Assembly: GCA_945885345.1 (NCBI GenBank) | Contig: CAMCYP010000014.1 | Location: 16,658-80,657 of the forward strand | Direction of reading: 5' to 3' | DNA: 64,000 nucleotides | Source: Bordetella parapertussis | GTDB lineage: Bacteria; Pseudomonadota; Gammaproteobacteria; Burkholderiales; SG8-41 | Shown: in pieces, positions 38,602 through 47,702 of the stretch | Layout: each line of letters begins with the position of its first letter | Numbering within the stretch: position 1 is the stretch's first letter | Position numbers and translations under genes: made by a program | Notes under the pieces: model-generated | Database searches by the model: none | Seen by the model: only the letters and a program-made list of their open reading frames with translations | What the model was told of the DNA's origin: nothing

Positions 38602-38610
38602 TGTTATAAT
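38602..38610 (+). promoter_or_regulatory. Extended -10 promoter (TGTTATAAT) immediately before kdsD
   Basis: TG-T-TATAAT forms a perfect extended -10 element. The start site would fall about 7 bp after it, at or next to the kdsD ATG (38618). No ribosome-binding sequence is seen between them, so the transcript may be leaderless. No good -35 hexamer is seen, as expected for extended -10 promoters. Confidence 0.6.
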
Positions 38611-38617
38611 TTCAGCG

Positions 38618-39622
38618 ATGAAGACGCCCCCCGACAGCACCGCTGCCAGCCCTGTAGCCAGCCCTGCGATTGCGGCTGCCCGGAAAGTCCTTGAGATCGA
38701 GGCGCGGGCCATTACCGACCTCATCCCGCGGGTCGATGCCGGCTTCGAACAGGCGATCCGCATCATCCTGCAGTGTCGGGGACGTGTCGTAGTCAGTGGC
38801 ATCGGCAAATCCGGCCACATCGCACGTAAAATCGCCTCGACCCTCGCCAGCACCGGAACGCCGGCATTTTTTGTACACCCGGCCGAAGCCAGCCACGGCG
38901 ACCTCGGCATGGTCACCCGCGATGATGTGTTCCTGGCCTTGTCCAATTCCGGCGAAAGCGCCGAGCTGCTGACCCTGATCCCGGTGCTCAAGCGCCAGGG
39001 TGCAAAACTGCTGGCGCTGACCGGCAATGCCGCATCGACACTCGGCCGCGAAGCTGACGTCCATCTCTACGCCGGCGCGGCGCAGGAAGCCTGCCCGCTC
39101 AACCTGGCACCCACCGCCAGCACCACCGCTGCGCTGGCACTGGGTGATGCCATCGCGGTGGCGCTGATGCGTGCGCGCGGCTTCACGCAGGACGAATTCG
39201 CGCTGTCCCATCCCGGCGGCGCGCTTGGTCGCAAACTGCTGACACTGGTTCGCGACGTGATGCGCTCCGGCCCTGATGCACCGCGCATATCCACCACGGC
39301 AACGCTGACCGATGCGCTGCTCGAAATGTCGCGCGGCCGGATGGGCATGACCGCGGTGGTTGACGGCGCACATACCGTCAAAGGCGTTTTTACTGACGGC
39401 GACCTGCGCCGCGCGCTGGAAAAAGGCCAGGACCTGCACAAAACGGCGATCATCGACATCATGTCGCCGAGTCCGCGCACCATCGGCCCGGAACGATTGG
39501 CGGCGGAAGCCGTCGAAATCATGGAACGGGCCAAAATCAACCAGTTGCTGGTCGTCGATGATGACCACAAACTGCTCGGCGCGCTGAACATCCATGACCT
39601 GTTCCGCGGCAAAGTGGTCTGA
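38618..39622 (+). CDS. kdsD: Arabinose-5-phosphate isomerase (KdsD/KpsF/GutQ family)
   Basis: Makes arabinose-5-phosphate from ribulose-5-phosphate, the first step of KDO synthesis for LPS. 334 aa: an N-terminal SIS domain with GIGKSGHIARKIASTLASTG and SNSGESAELL, then two CBS domains (about 205-334). The ATG at 38618 fits family length; an upstream open frame is non-homologous. First gene of a long plus-strand run ending near 47 kb. Confidence 0.96.
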   Translation: MKTPPDSTAASPVASPAIAAARKVLEIEARAITDLIPRVDAGFEQAIRIILQCRGRVVVSGIGKSGHIARKIASTLASTGTPAFFVHPAEASHGDLGMVTRDDVFLALSNSGESAELLTLIPVLKRQGAKLLALTGNAASTLGREADVHLYAGAAQEACPLNLAPTASTTAALALGDAIAVALMRARGFTQDEFALSHPGGALGRKLLTLVRDVMRSGPDAPRISTTATLTDALLEMSRGRMGMTAVVDGAHTVKGVFTDGDLRRALEKGQDLHKTAIIDIMSPSPRTIGPERLAAEAVEIMERAKINQLLVVDDDHKLLGALNIHDLFRGKVV

Positions 39623-39636
39623 TCGCCGACCGCGCA

Positions 39637-40182
39637 TTGGACCGCTTTTTGGACATTCACCTGAAAACACACCGCATCCGGCTCGTCGCATTTGACGTTG
39701 ACGGCGTACTCACCGACGGTCGGCTTTACTATTCCGAAACCGGAGATGCCATGAAAGCCTTCGATGTGCGTGACGGCATGGGCATGAAGCTGCTGCAGGA
39801 TGCCGGCATCGAACTCGCCATTATCACCAGCCGGCGCGCCCCCAGTGTGCTGCTGCGCGCCAGGGATCTCGGCATCCGCCATGTGCAGCAGGGTGTTGCC
39901 GACAAACGCAGCGGTTTTGATGCATTGCTCACCGAATTGGCAATTGCACCGGAGGAGGCCGCGTTCATGGGCGACGATCTGGTCGATCTGCCGGTCTTCC
40001 GTCACTGCGGCTTCGCCGTGACGGTGGCCGACGCGCCGGCGCTGCTGAAACGCCACGCCGACTACGTAACGCGTGCGACGGGCGGCCGCGGTGCAGTTCG
40101 CGAATTCTGCGAAATGCTGCTGCACAGCCGCGGCGCACTGACTGCGCAAACCCGCCGTTTCCTCGCTGCCGCACCGCACTGA
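39637..40182 (+). CDS. kdsC: 3-deoxy-D-manno-octulosonate 8-phosphate phosphatase
   Basis: HAD-superfamily phosphatase releasing KDO from KDO-8-phosphate. 181 aa, the compact tetrameric form, with the nucleophile motif FDVDGVLTDG and the second metal site MGDDLVDLPVF. Start is TTG at 39637, 14 bp after kdsD. C-cap residues follow the family. Confidence 0.96.
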   Translation: MDRFLDIHLKTHRIRLVAFDVDGVLTDGRLYYSETGDAMKAFDVRDGMGMKLLQDAGIELAIITSRRAPSVLLRARDLGIRHVQQGVADKRSGFDALLTELAIAPEEAAFMGDDLVDLPVFRHCGFAVTVADAPALLKRHADYVTRATGGRGAVREFCEMLLHSRGALTAQTRRFLAAAPH

Positions 40183-40199
40183 CCATCCCGTTCCTGATC

Positions 40200-40781
40200 A
40201 TGACGCGATTTTCACAGTTCTTCCCGTTGCTGCTGCTTGCGGTGCTGGCCGGCCTGACGTTCTGGCTCAATCAGGCAGTACAGGAGGGTGTGCACGGCAA
40301 CGGGGCGGAACGGCATGATCCGGATTACATTGCCGAAAAAATCGTCGCCCACCGCATGGATGCCAACGGCGATGTCAAGCACACCCTGTATGCCGAACGC
40401 ATGACGCATTATCCGGATGATGATTCCACGCACCTGGTATCGCCGCGCTTCGTCAGCAATGTCTCGGCCCGCGCGCCGATGAGCATCACTTCGCGCACAG
40501 CACGGGTATCCAGCGGCGGCGAACACATTTACTTCGAAACGGATGTGCGGGCGACGCGCGCCGCCTATGCGGATCACAGCGAGATGGTGATGGAGACCAG
40601 CTTCCTCCACGTCACGCCGGATGAACACATCGCCCGCACCGACCGCCCGGTGACCGTCACCGACGCCCATACCGTTGCCCATGCGATTGGCTTAGAATTG
40701 AACAGTGAAACCCGCATCGTCAAATTCCTGTCGCAGTTCAAAGGCACCTACCATGACCCCGAGCGCGCAACCCGCCGTTAA
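40200..40781 (+). CDS. lptC: LPS export protein LptC
   Basis: 193-aa bitopic inner-membrane protein linking LptBFG to the periplasmic LptA bridge. One N-terminal helix (FSQFFPLLLLAVLAGLTFWLN) and a beta-jellyroll domain with the LPTC-type HTLYAERMTHYPDDDSTHL segment. Its 3' end overlaps lptA by 29 bp, indicating coupled translation. Confidence 0.93.
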   Translation: MTRFSQFFPLLLLAVLAGLTFWLNQAVQEGVHGNGAERHDPDYIAEKIVAHRMDANGDVKHTLYAERMTHYPDDDSTHLVSPRFVSNVSARAPMSITSRTARVSSGGEHIYFETDVRATRAAYADHSEMVMETSFLHVTPDEHIARTDRPVTVTDAHTVAHAIGLELNSETRIVKFLSQFKGTYHDPERATRR

Positions 40782-41397
40782 CCGGCAGCATTGGCTGCGC
40801 GCCGGTGTTGCCGCATTGTTCGCCGCACTGACGCTTGCTGCGGGGCCGGTGCTTGCAGAAAAAACCGACCGCGAAAAACCGATCAACCTCGAAGCCGACC
40901 GGGTGAGCGTTGACGACGCCAAACAGATCTCCACGTTCGAGGGCAAGGTTGTGCTGACGCAGGGCACCCTGGTCATCCGCGGTGACCGCATGGAAGTGCG
41001 CCAGGACAACGAGGGCTTCAAGAACGGCATCACCTGGGGCAATCTCGCCTACTTCAAGCAGAAACGTGACGGCTACGACGAATACATTGAAGGCTGGGCG
41101 GAGCGCATCGAATACGACAGCCGCGCCGACAAAATGCAGATGTTCAACCGTGCGTCAATGAAAAAAGGCGGCGACGAGGTGCGTGGAAATTACATCTCCT
41201 ACGATGCGAAAACGGAATTCTTTCAGGTCATCGGTGGTGGCGCCAAGGCGGCCGCCGCGGAAAACTCCGACGGTCGTGTTCGTGCCGTGATCCAGCCCAA
41301 ACCCAAGGACAAACCGGTTGCCCAGCCGCCGCTGCCGCTCAAACCCGATGCCACCCTCAGTACGCCGCGCGGCGAACTGCAGACGCCGCCGACCTGA
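40753..41397 (+). CDS. lptA: LPS export bridge protein LptA
   Basis: 214-aa periplasmic OstA-like protein with signal peptide ending at VLAEKT (about residue 33) and the jellyroll start [23 protein letters not shown] 40753 lies inside the lptC end. A Pro/Lys-rich tail after residue 175 is unlike E. coli but common in this class. Confidence 0.93.
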   Translation: MTPSAQPAVNRQHWLRAGVAALFAALTLAAGPVLAEKTDREKPINLEADRVSVDDAKQISTFEGKVVLTQGTLVIRGDRMEVRQDNEGFKNGITWGNLAYFKQKRDGYDEYIEGWAERIEYDSRADKMQMFNRASMKKGGDEVRGNYISYDAKTEFFQVIGGGAKAAAAENSDGRVRAVIQPKPKDKPVAQPPLPLKPDATLSTPRGELQTPPT

Positions 41398-41413
41398 GCC
41401 ACTTCTGGACACC

Positions 41414-42184
41414 GTGCTGCAATCACTGAATACCGAAACCCCGGGGAACGCCACACCGGGCACGTTCCTGCTGAAGGCGGAGCGGTTGAACAAACGCTAT
41501 CGGTCGCGCACCGTCGTCAAGGACGTGTCGCTGGAAGTACGCAGCGGTGAAGTCATCGGCCTGCTGGGACCCAACGGCGCCGGAAAAACCACCTGTTTCT
41601 ACATGATGGTGGGACTGGTGGCGATGGACGGCGGCGAACTCTATCTCGACCAGATGCGGCTGACCCATATGCCGATCCACCAGCGCGCCCGCCTTGGCTT
41701 GAGTTACCTGCCGCAGGAAGCGTCGATATTCCGCCGCTTGTCAGTGGCCGACAATGTGCGCGCAATCCTCGAGTTGTACCACGACAACGAAGCGGCCGTT
41801 GAAGCGCGCCTTGATGCCCTGCTGCAGGATCTGCACGTCAGCCACCTGCGTAACAATCCGGCGATCAGCCTCTCCGGCGGCGAACGACGGCGCGTGGAAA
41901 TCGCCCGCGCACTGGCCACCGAACCGCGTTTCATCCTGCTCGACGAACCTTTTGCCGGCGTGGATCCGATCGCAGTCATCGAAATCCAGAAAATCATCGG
42001 TTTTCTGAGAGCCCGTGGCATCGGCGTGCTGATCACCGACCACAACGTGCGGGAAACCCTCGGCATCTGCGACCGCGCCTACATCATCAATGACGGCACG
42101 GTGCTCGCCTACGGCAAGCCCGACGAGATCGTTTATAATGAGAGCGTAAGAAAAGTCTATCTCGGCGAGCATTTCCGTCTCTGA
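41414..42184 (+). CDS. lptB: LPS export ATPase LptB
   Basis: 256-aa ABC ATPase driving LPS extraction with LptFG (not in the window). Walker A GPNGAGKT (52-59), signature [11 protein letters not shown], Walker [14 protein letters not shown] and switch histidine in ITDHNVRET are intact. GTG at 41414 is the best start, 16 bp after lptA. The 3' end contains TTTATAATG, a possible -10 for rpoN. Confidence 0.96.
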   Translation: MLQSLNTETPGNATPGTFLLKAERLNKRYRSRTVVKDVSLEVRSGEVIGLLGPNGAGKTTCFYMMVGLVAMDGGELYLDQMRLTHMPIHQRARLGLSYLPQEASIFRRLSVADNVRAILELYHDNEAAVEARLDALLQDLHVSHLRNNPAISLSGGERRRVEIARALATEPRFILLDEPFAGVDPIAVIEIQKIIGFLRARGIGVLITDHNVRETLGICDRAYIINDGTVLAYGKPDEIVYNESVRKVYLGEHFRL

Positions 42185-42272
42185 GATGGCCGCTTCACGT
42201 TGTTCAGGTTGAAAATGCGCGCGTAACCACCGGCGCGCGAACCCGGGAGGCGATTCCCCTGTCCGGACCCCG

Positions 42273-43697
42273 ATGAAACATTCGCTACAGCTCAGACTCT
42301 CGCAACACCTGACGTTGACGCCGCAACTGCAGCAGTCGATCCGATTGCTGCAGCTGTCGACGCTCGAACTCAATCAGGAAATCGAGAGACTGCTGCAGGA
42401 CAACCCCCTGCTTGAGCGGGAGGACGTTGAACCGCCACCTCCGCCCCCGCGCGACAGCGCGGAGCAGACCGTTGCCGGCGAATCTTCGGCAACGACAGAG
42501 GCCGAGGCCACCGCCCCTGGTGAAGATGCCGGCGCCTTCGACGCAATGGACGGCATCTCCTACGGCGGCAGCGGGGACTCCGAGGACGATGACTTTTCGC
42601 CCCTAGCCGAACAACCCGCCAGCCTGCGCGTCCACCTCGCCGCACAACTGTCAGTGCTGCATCTGTCTGATCGCGACAAACAGCTGGTTGCGATGCTCAT
42701 CGATTCGCTGGATGACGGCGGTTACCTGCCGCAGACGCTCGAAGAAATCGCGGCCATGCTGCCGCCGGAACTCGAAGTCGAGCCGGAAGAACTCTCAACC
42801 GCGCTGCAACACCTGCAGCATATGGAGCCCACGGGCATAGGCGCGCGCAGCCTCGCCGAATGCCTGAGCCTGCAGCTTGCCGCACTGCCCGCCGACACCC
42901 CGTACCGCGATGCGGCGCTGGAAATCGTGCGCAATCACCTCGACGCCCTGGCCAGCCGGGATTTTGCACGGCTGAAACGCGCGCTGAAATGCGACGACGC
43001 CTGTCTGCGCACGGTGCAGAAACTGATCGTCAGCCTGAATCCGAAACCGGGGCGGGATTTTTCATTCGAAGAAACACGCTTTGTCGTCGCCGACGTCATC
43101 GTACGCAAAACCAAAGGTGTGTGGGTCGCCGTACTCAATCCCGATGCCATGCCGAAGCTGAAGGTCAACCGGCTCTACGCCGACATCCTGCAGCGCAACC
43201 GCGGCGGCAACTCGCAGCAGATCAGCGCCCAGCTGCAGGAAGCCAAATGGCTGATCAAAAACGTGCAGCAGCGTTTTGAAACCATCCTCCGGGTTTCCCA
43301 GGCCATCGTCGACCGCCAGCGCAATTTCCTTGAGCACGGCGAAGTCGCGATGCGGCCGCTGGTGCTGCGCGAAATCGCCGATACGCTGAGCCTGCACGAA
43401 TCCACAGTGTCGCGGGTGACCACGCAGAAATTCATGCACACGCCGCGCGGCATTTTCGAACTCAAGTATTTTTTCGGCAGCCACGTCGCCACAGAAGCCG
43501 GCGGCTCGGCATCCAGCACCGCCATCCGCGCCCTGATCAAACAACTGGTCAGCGCCGAAAACACCCGTACCCCGCTGAGCGACGGCCAGATTTCGGAATT
43601 GCTCGGGCAGCAGGGTATAGTGGTGGCAAGGCGAACGATTGCAAAATACCGGGAATCAATGCAGATCCTCCCGGTCAATCTGAGGAAGACCCTCTAA
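42273..43697 (+). CDS. rpoN: RNA polymerase sigma-54 factor
   Basis: 474-aa sigma factor for -24/-12 promoters. Region I is Gln/Leu-rich ([20 protein letters not shown]), region II is short and acidic (about 50-115), and region III ends with the RpoN box [10 protein letters not shown] near the C-terminus. It would transcribe the promoter at 35728-35743 with the NtrC-type activator encoded at 18355. Gene order lptB-rpoN-hpf-ptsN is conserved in proteobacteria. Confidence 0.98.
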   Translation: MKHSLQLRLSQHLTLTPQLQQSIRLLQLSTLELNQEIERLLQDNPLLEREDVEPPPPPPRDSAEQTVAGESSATTEAEATAPGEDAGAFDAMDGISYGGSGDSEDDDFSPLAEQPASLRVHLAAQLSVLHLSDRDKQLVAMLIDSLDDGGYLPQTLEEIAAMLPPELEVEPEELSTALQHLQHMEPTGIGARSLAECLSLQLAALPADTPYRDAALEIVRNHLDALASRDFARLKRALKCDDACLRTVQKLIVSLNPKPGRDFSFEETRFVVADVIVRKTKGVWVAVLNPDAMPKLKVNRLYADILQRNRGGNSQQISAQLQEAKWLIKNVQQRFETILRVSQAIVDRQRNFLEHGEVAMRPLVLREIADTLSLHESTVSRVTTQKFMHTPRGIFELKYFFGSHVATEAGGSASSTAIRALIKQLVSAENTRTPLSDGQISELLGQQGIVVARRTIAKYRESMQILPVNLRKTL

Positions 43698-43712
43698 AAA
43701 GAAGGAGACGCC

Positions 43713-44045
43713 ATGAACCTGCACCTCACCGGACACCACCTGCAAATCACCCCGGCCATCCGCGAACACGTCGCGCACAAGCTGGAAAAAATTACCGGTC
43801 ACTTCGACCACGTCATCGACATCAACGTCATCATGACCGTGGAAAAACTGCAGCACACTGTGGAAGCAACAGTACACCTCAGCGGCAAGGAAATTTTCTG
43901 CGAAACTCACGGCGAAGACATGTACGTGGCCATCGATCACCTGGTCGGCAAGCTCGACCGCGCAATCCTCAAACACAAGGGCAAGAACATCGCACATCGC
44001 CACGATGCCGACCCCATCAAGCATCAGCCCACTGACGCCGAGTAA
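43713..44045 (+). CDS. hpf: Ribosome hibernation promoting factor, short form
   Basis: 110-aa HPF/RaiA protein (MNLHLTGHHLQITPAIREHV) that binds the 30S subunit and favours 100S dimers or inactive ribosomes. It lacks the C-terminal dimerisation domain of long HPF. A clear AGGAG site precedes the ATG. Sits after rpoN as in most proteobacteria. Confidence 0.95.
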   Translation: MNLHLTGHHLQITPAIREHVAHKLEKITGHFDHVIDINVIMTVEKLQHTVEATVHLSGKEIFCETHGEDMYVAIDHLVGKLDRAILKHKGKNIAHRHDADPIKHQPTDAE

Positions 44046-44116
44046 ACTCAGACTACGTCCCGGAATTCGCCGCTGTAATTCGCCGCCGTAATTCGTAAAA
44101 TCCCGCCTAAACACCC

Positions 44117-44602
44117 ATGAACCTGATCGCCAAGCTGCTGCCCGTGTCGAACATCCTGCTCGACGCCGACCTCACCAGCAAAAAAAGGGTATTCGAACAG
44201 GCCGGATTGCTGCTCGAGAACAACGAGAGCATTTCGCGCAGTCTCATTTTTGACAGCCTGTTTGCCCGGGAAAAACTCGGCTCGACCGGACTCGGTCAGG
44301 GCGTCGCAATTCCGCACGGCCGCATCAAGGGATTGAAAGCGGCCACCGGCGCGATGATCCGCGTCCAGAGCGCCGTGCCCTTCGATGCGCCCGACGGCCA
44401 GAACGTCAAACTCATTTTCGTGCTGCTGGTGCCGGAACGCGCCACCGACGAACACCTGCAGATCCTGTCGGAACTGGCGCAGATGTTCTGCGACAAACCG
44501 TTCCGCGAACGCCTGCTCAACACCGCCACGCCGGCGGATCTGCAACAGTTGATCACCCAATGGGAACCCAATGCCGCAGGTCAGCATAGCCCGGCTGTTT
44601 GA
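44117..44602 (+). CDS. ptsN: Nitrogen-PTS EIIA protein
   Basis: 161-aa EIIA-Ntr, the terminal phospho-acceptor of the regulatory PTS. The active histidine is H67 in GVAIPHGRIK. No sugar-specific EIIB/EIIC is nearby, consistent with a regulatory role (potassium transport, sensor kinases in known systems). Its end overlaps hprK by 32 bp. Confidence 0.95.
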   Translation: MNLIAKLLPVSNILLDADLTSKKRVFEQAGLLLENNESISRSLIFDSLFAREKLGSTGLGQGVAIPHGRIKGLKAATGAMIRVQSAVPFDAPDGQNVKLIFVLLVPERATDEHLQILSELAQMFCDKPFRERLLNTATPADLQQLITQWEPNAAGQHSPAV

Positions 44603-45527
44603 AGACACGCGGGAGAAACTGCAGCTCACCTGGGTCGCCGGCAGGGACGGCGGCGACAAGGGCATCGACAGCGAATTTACCAAGGACTCGTCGAAGGGAC
44701 TCGTCGGCCACCTGAACTTCATTCACCCCAACCTGATCCAGGTGCTCGGTGTCTCGGAGGTCGATTACCTCAACGGCCTGGATACAGCTGAATGCCGCAG
44801 GGTGCTGGAGCGCACTGCAATCCGTGAACTGGCGTGCTTCATCGTCGCCGGCGCCAAATCCATGCCCGCGGCGCTGGCGGAAGTTGCCGAATCCACGCAC
44901 ACGCCGCTGTTTTCATCACCGATCCCCAGCGTGGAACTGATGTGGATCATGCGCCCCCACCTCGCGCGTGCACTTGCAGAATCCACCACCATCCACGGCG
45001 TGTTTCTCGATGTGCTGGGCGTCGGCGTGCTGATCACCGGGGACTCCGGCGTCGGCAAAAGCGAACTGGCGCTGGAACTGGTCAGTCGCGGCAGCGGGCT
45101 GATCGCCGACGATGTGGTTGAACTCTACCGGCTCGGTCCCGAAAGCATCGAAGGCCGCTGCCCGGGACTGCTGCGCGATTTCCTCGAGGTTCGCGGGCTC
45201 GGCGTGCTGAACATCCGCACCATTTTCGGCGAAGCTGCACTGCGCCCGCGCAAAAACGTCAAACTGATCGTGCACCTTGAGCGGCCCTCGTCCTCCGCAT
45301 CGGGTTCCGACATCACCCATCTTGAGCGGCTGCCGCTGAAACCCGGTACTGAATCGCTGATGGGTGTTGAAATCCATAAAGTGACCATCCCGGTCGCCGC
45401 CGGCCGTAATCTCGCGGTGCTCACTGAAGCCGCGGTACGCAGCCATGTGCTGCAGATGCGCGGCATCGACAGCACGCGGGAATTCATCGAACGCCAGGCA
45501 CGGTCGATGGGTGATCCTGACGATTGA
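44571..45527 (+). CDS. hprK: HPr kinase/phosphorylase
   Basis: 318-aa bifunctional enzyme that phosphorylates and dephosphorylates serine 46 of HPr. P-loop GDSGVGKS at 157-164 and the family signature LEVRGLGVLNIRTIFG are intact. Translation starts inside ptsN. HPr and EI genes are not in this window, so the phosphotransfer chain must be completed elsewhere. Confidence 0.96.
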   Translation: MPQVSIARLFEDTREKLQLTWVAGRDGGDKGIDSEFTKDSSKGLVGHLNFIHPNLIQVLGVSEVDYLNGLDTAECRRVLERTAIRELACFIVAGAKSMPAALAEVAESTHTPLFSSPIPSVELMWIMRPHLARALAESTTIHGVFLDVLGVGVLITGDSGVGKSELALELVSRGSGLIADDVVELYRLGPESIEGRCPGLLRDFLEVRGLGVLNIRTIFGEAALRPRKNVKLIVHLERPSSSASGSDITHLERLPLKPGTESLMGVEIHKVTIPVAAGRNLAVLTEAAVRSHVLQMRGIDSTREFIERQARSMGDPDD

Positions 45528-45547
45528 TGGTACGCGCCGATCGCCAT

Positions 45548-46387
45548 ATGCAACTGACATTGATCACCGGCCTTTCCGGCTCCGGCAAAAGCGTGGCACT
45601 GGCGGTACTCGAAGATGCGGGTTACTACTGCGTCGACAACCTGCCGGTGGAACTGGTCGGCCTGCTGGTCGAGAACCTGCGCGCCTCCGGCAATGAGCGC
45701 GTGGCGCTGACCATCGACGCCCGCACCGGCAACGCGGTCGCCGGCCTGCCGGCCGAGGTTGAGCGATTACGCGCGGCGGGCATCGACGTGCGGGTCATGT
45801 TCCTTGAAGCCAAGCGCGATACGCTGATCAAGCGTTACTCGGAAACCCGCCGCCGCCACCCGCTGTCGCCGCTGGGGCTGACGCTGCCCGAGTGCATAGA
45901 CCGTGAGCGCGAACTGGTCGCCGGCATCTCGGACATGGCGCACCACCTCGACACCAGCGACCTGGCCCCCAACACGCTGCGCAACTGGGTCAAGGATTTT
46001 GCCGCGCTGCCGGCGGCCGGACTGACCCTGCTGTTTGAATCCTTCGGTTTCAAGCACGGCATCCCGCTCGATGCCGATTTCGTATTCGACGTGCGCTGCC
46101 TGCCCAATCCGTATTACGACCTCAAACTGCGCCCATTGACGGGTTGCGATGCGCCGGTGGCGGAATTCATCCGCGCCACGCCGGATGCGATGCGCATGCT
46201 CGACGACATCCATCGCTTCATCACCGACTGGCTGCCCTCGTTTGAACGCGACAACCGCAGCTATCTGACCATCGCCATTGGCTGTACTGGCGGCAGACAC
46301 CGCTCGGTATTTTTTGTCGAGACCCTCGCCGAAAAATTCCGCGCCCGTACCCGCACCCTGGCGCGACACCGCGAACTCGGCGCATGA
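45548..46387 (+). CDS. rapZ: RNase adapter protein RapZ
   Basis: 279-aa P-loop protein (GLSGSGKS at 8-15) that in E. coli binds GlmZ/GlmY small RNAs and guides RNase E; the C-terminal domain with GCTGGRHRSVFFVE is typical. ATG 45548 matches the family start, although TTG/ATG codons at 45524 and 45527 overlap the hprK stop and may be used. The regulated RNA in this organism is unknown. Confidence 0.93.
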   Translation: MQLTLITGLSGSGKSVALAVLEDAGYYCVDNLPVELVGLLVENLRASGNERVALTIDARTGNAVAGLPAEVERLRAAGIDVRVMFLEAKRDTLIKRYSETRRRHPLSPLGLTLPECIDRERELVAGISDMAHHLDTSDLAPNTLRNWVKDFAALPAAGLTLLFESFGFKHGIPLDADFVFDVRCLPNPYYDLKLRPLTGCDAPVAEFIRATPDAMRMLDDIHRFITDWLPSFERDNRSYLTIAIGCTGGRHRSVFFVETLAEKFRARTRTLARHRELGA

Positions 46388-46992
46388 GCGACGCTCCTGC
46401 TGAAATACCGCTGTTCCCGCTGGGCACAGTGCTGTTCCCCGGCGGACTGCTGCCGCTGAAAGTGTTCGAACAGCGCTACGTCGACATGACCAAAGCCTGC
46501 CTGCGCGACAACACGCCGTTCGGTGTGTGCCTGATCAAGGAAGGCCATGAAGTCGGCCAGCCGGCTGCGCCGCATGCCATCGGCTGCCTGGCGCATATCG
46601 CACAATGGGATGTGCCCCACCCCAATCTGTTTGCGGTGTTGGCACGCGGCAGCACGCGTTTCCGCATCCTCGACACCACGGTCGCCACTAACGGACTGAT
46701 CACCGCACGCATCGAAACCCTGCCCGAACCGACACAACCGGACAGCATCGATGGCGCCTGCCAGGAAGTGCTGCGGCTCGCGGTGGAACGCGCCGGTGTT
46801 GAAAGCGTACCGGGCCCGGTACGCCTCGATGATCCGGTATGGGTCAGTTACCGGCTGGCGGAAATCCTGCCGATCTCGGCGCAGGAAAAACAGGCGCTGC
46901 TGGAACTCACCGATACCGAAGCGCGGCTGGCACAGCTGCACGAATTGCTGCTGGCCCACGGCATCATAGAAAATATCAATAAAAACAATTAG
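46384..46992 (+). CDS. LON substrate-binding domain protein
   Basis: 202-aa stand-alone Lon N-terminal (LON) domain: IPLFPLGTVLFPGGLLPLKV at the start and FEQRYVDM, without the ATPase or protease of Lon. The ATG overlaps the rapZ stop (ATGA). The C-terminus ENINKNN and stop come from the AT-rich motif at 46977-46995. Function of single LON proteins is not established. Confidence 0.88.
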   Translation: MSDAPAEIPLFPLGTVLFPGGLLPLKVFEQRYVDMTKACLRDNTPFGVCLIKEGHEVGQPAAPHAIGCLAHIAQWDVPHPNLFAVLARGSTRFRILDTTVATNGLITARIETLPEPTQPDSIDGACQEVLRLAVERAGVESVPGPVRLDDPVWVSYRLAEILPISAQEKQALLELTDTEARLAQLHELLLAHGIIENINKNN

Positions 46993-46995
46993 TTA
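46977..46995 (+). repeat. AT-rich interspersed motif, copy 6 (overlapping convergent stop codons)
   Basis: Core CAATAAAAACAATTAGTTA. Inside it lie both the TAG of the LON-domain gene (46990-46992) and the TAA of the opposite ygfA-like gene (46989-46991). Confidence 0.65.
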
Positions 46996-47687
46996 CTGAT
47001 TAATTTCGCGCGATCCCGCGGCAAATCCCGTTGCCGCATCAACGCCTGCACCCGTACCGCAGCTGCAACGGCATCGAGCAATAGCAGCGGCTCACCGCCA
47101 CCCGCATAAATGCCTGTTTCGGTTACCACCAGATCCATCGCGATGTCGTGTGCCTGCGGAAAAATGCTGGTCACACGACAGGCATCCCAAGTGACGCCGA
47201 TCGCCACCACGCGCTTTTCCAAAGCCGCCAGCGTGCGATCAAAATAACCACCACCGTAACCCAGCCGATAACCGCGGCCATCGCAGGCATTCATCGGCAC
47301 GATGGCAATATCGGGCAGCACCACGGGCGTGCCATCGGGTACCGGGATGTCGTACACGCCGCGCCGCATGGCCGCGCCCGGCCACCACTCACTGAAGCGC
47401 AAAGGTTGCCCCTTGCCGGTGACTTCCGGCAAAGCGGCCACTGCGCCCTGCCCGCGCCAATGGCGTATCGCGTGACGCGCGTCGAACTCGGCCTTGAACG
47501 GCCAGCAGAAACCAATCACCGCTTTTTGCGGCGCCGGCAGCATTGCGCACAACAAGGCTGTCATGTGTTCCCCCCACGCCGCACGCTCAGCCTCGGCAAC
47601 CGCAAGGCGCCACGCTATCCACTGCTCGCGCTGCGCCTTGCGCCATGCGCTGATGTCCTTCCAGTCCATCGATGCCGGTTCAATCAT
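46989..47687 (-). CDS. 5-formyltetrahydrofolate cyclo-ligase family protein
   Basis: 232-aa YgfA/MTHFS-type enzyme converting 5-formyl-THF to methenyl-THF with ATP. The motif GRGYRLGYGGGYFDRTLA is characteristic and complete. The N-terminus AWRKAQREQW is somewhat diverged. Located downstream of mutY by 15 bp; its stop overlaps that of the convergent LON gene. Confidence 0.9.
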   Translation of the reverse strand: MIEPASMDWKDISAWRKAQREQWIAWRLAVAEAERAAWGEHMTALLCAMLPAPQKAVIGFCWPFKAEFDARHAIRHWRGQGAVAALPEVTGKGQPLRFSEWWPGAAMRRGVYDIPVPDGTPVVLPDIAIVPMNACDGRGYRLGYGGGYFDRTLAALEKRVVAIGVTWDACRVTSIFPQAHDIAMDLVVTETGIYAGGGEPLLLLDAVAAAVRVQALMRQRDLPRDRAKLISN

Positions 47688-47702
47688 GCGTAATCCTTTG
47701 CA

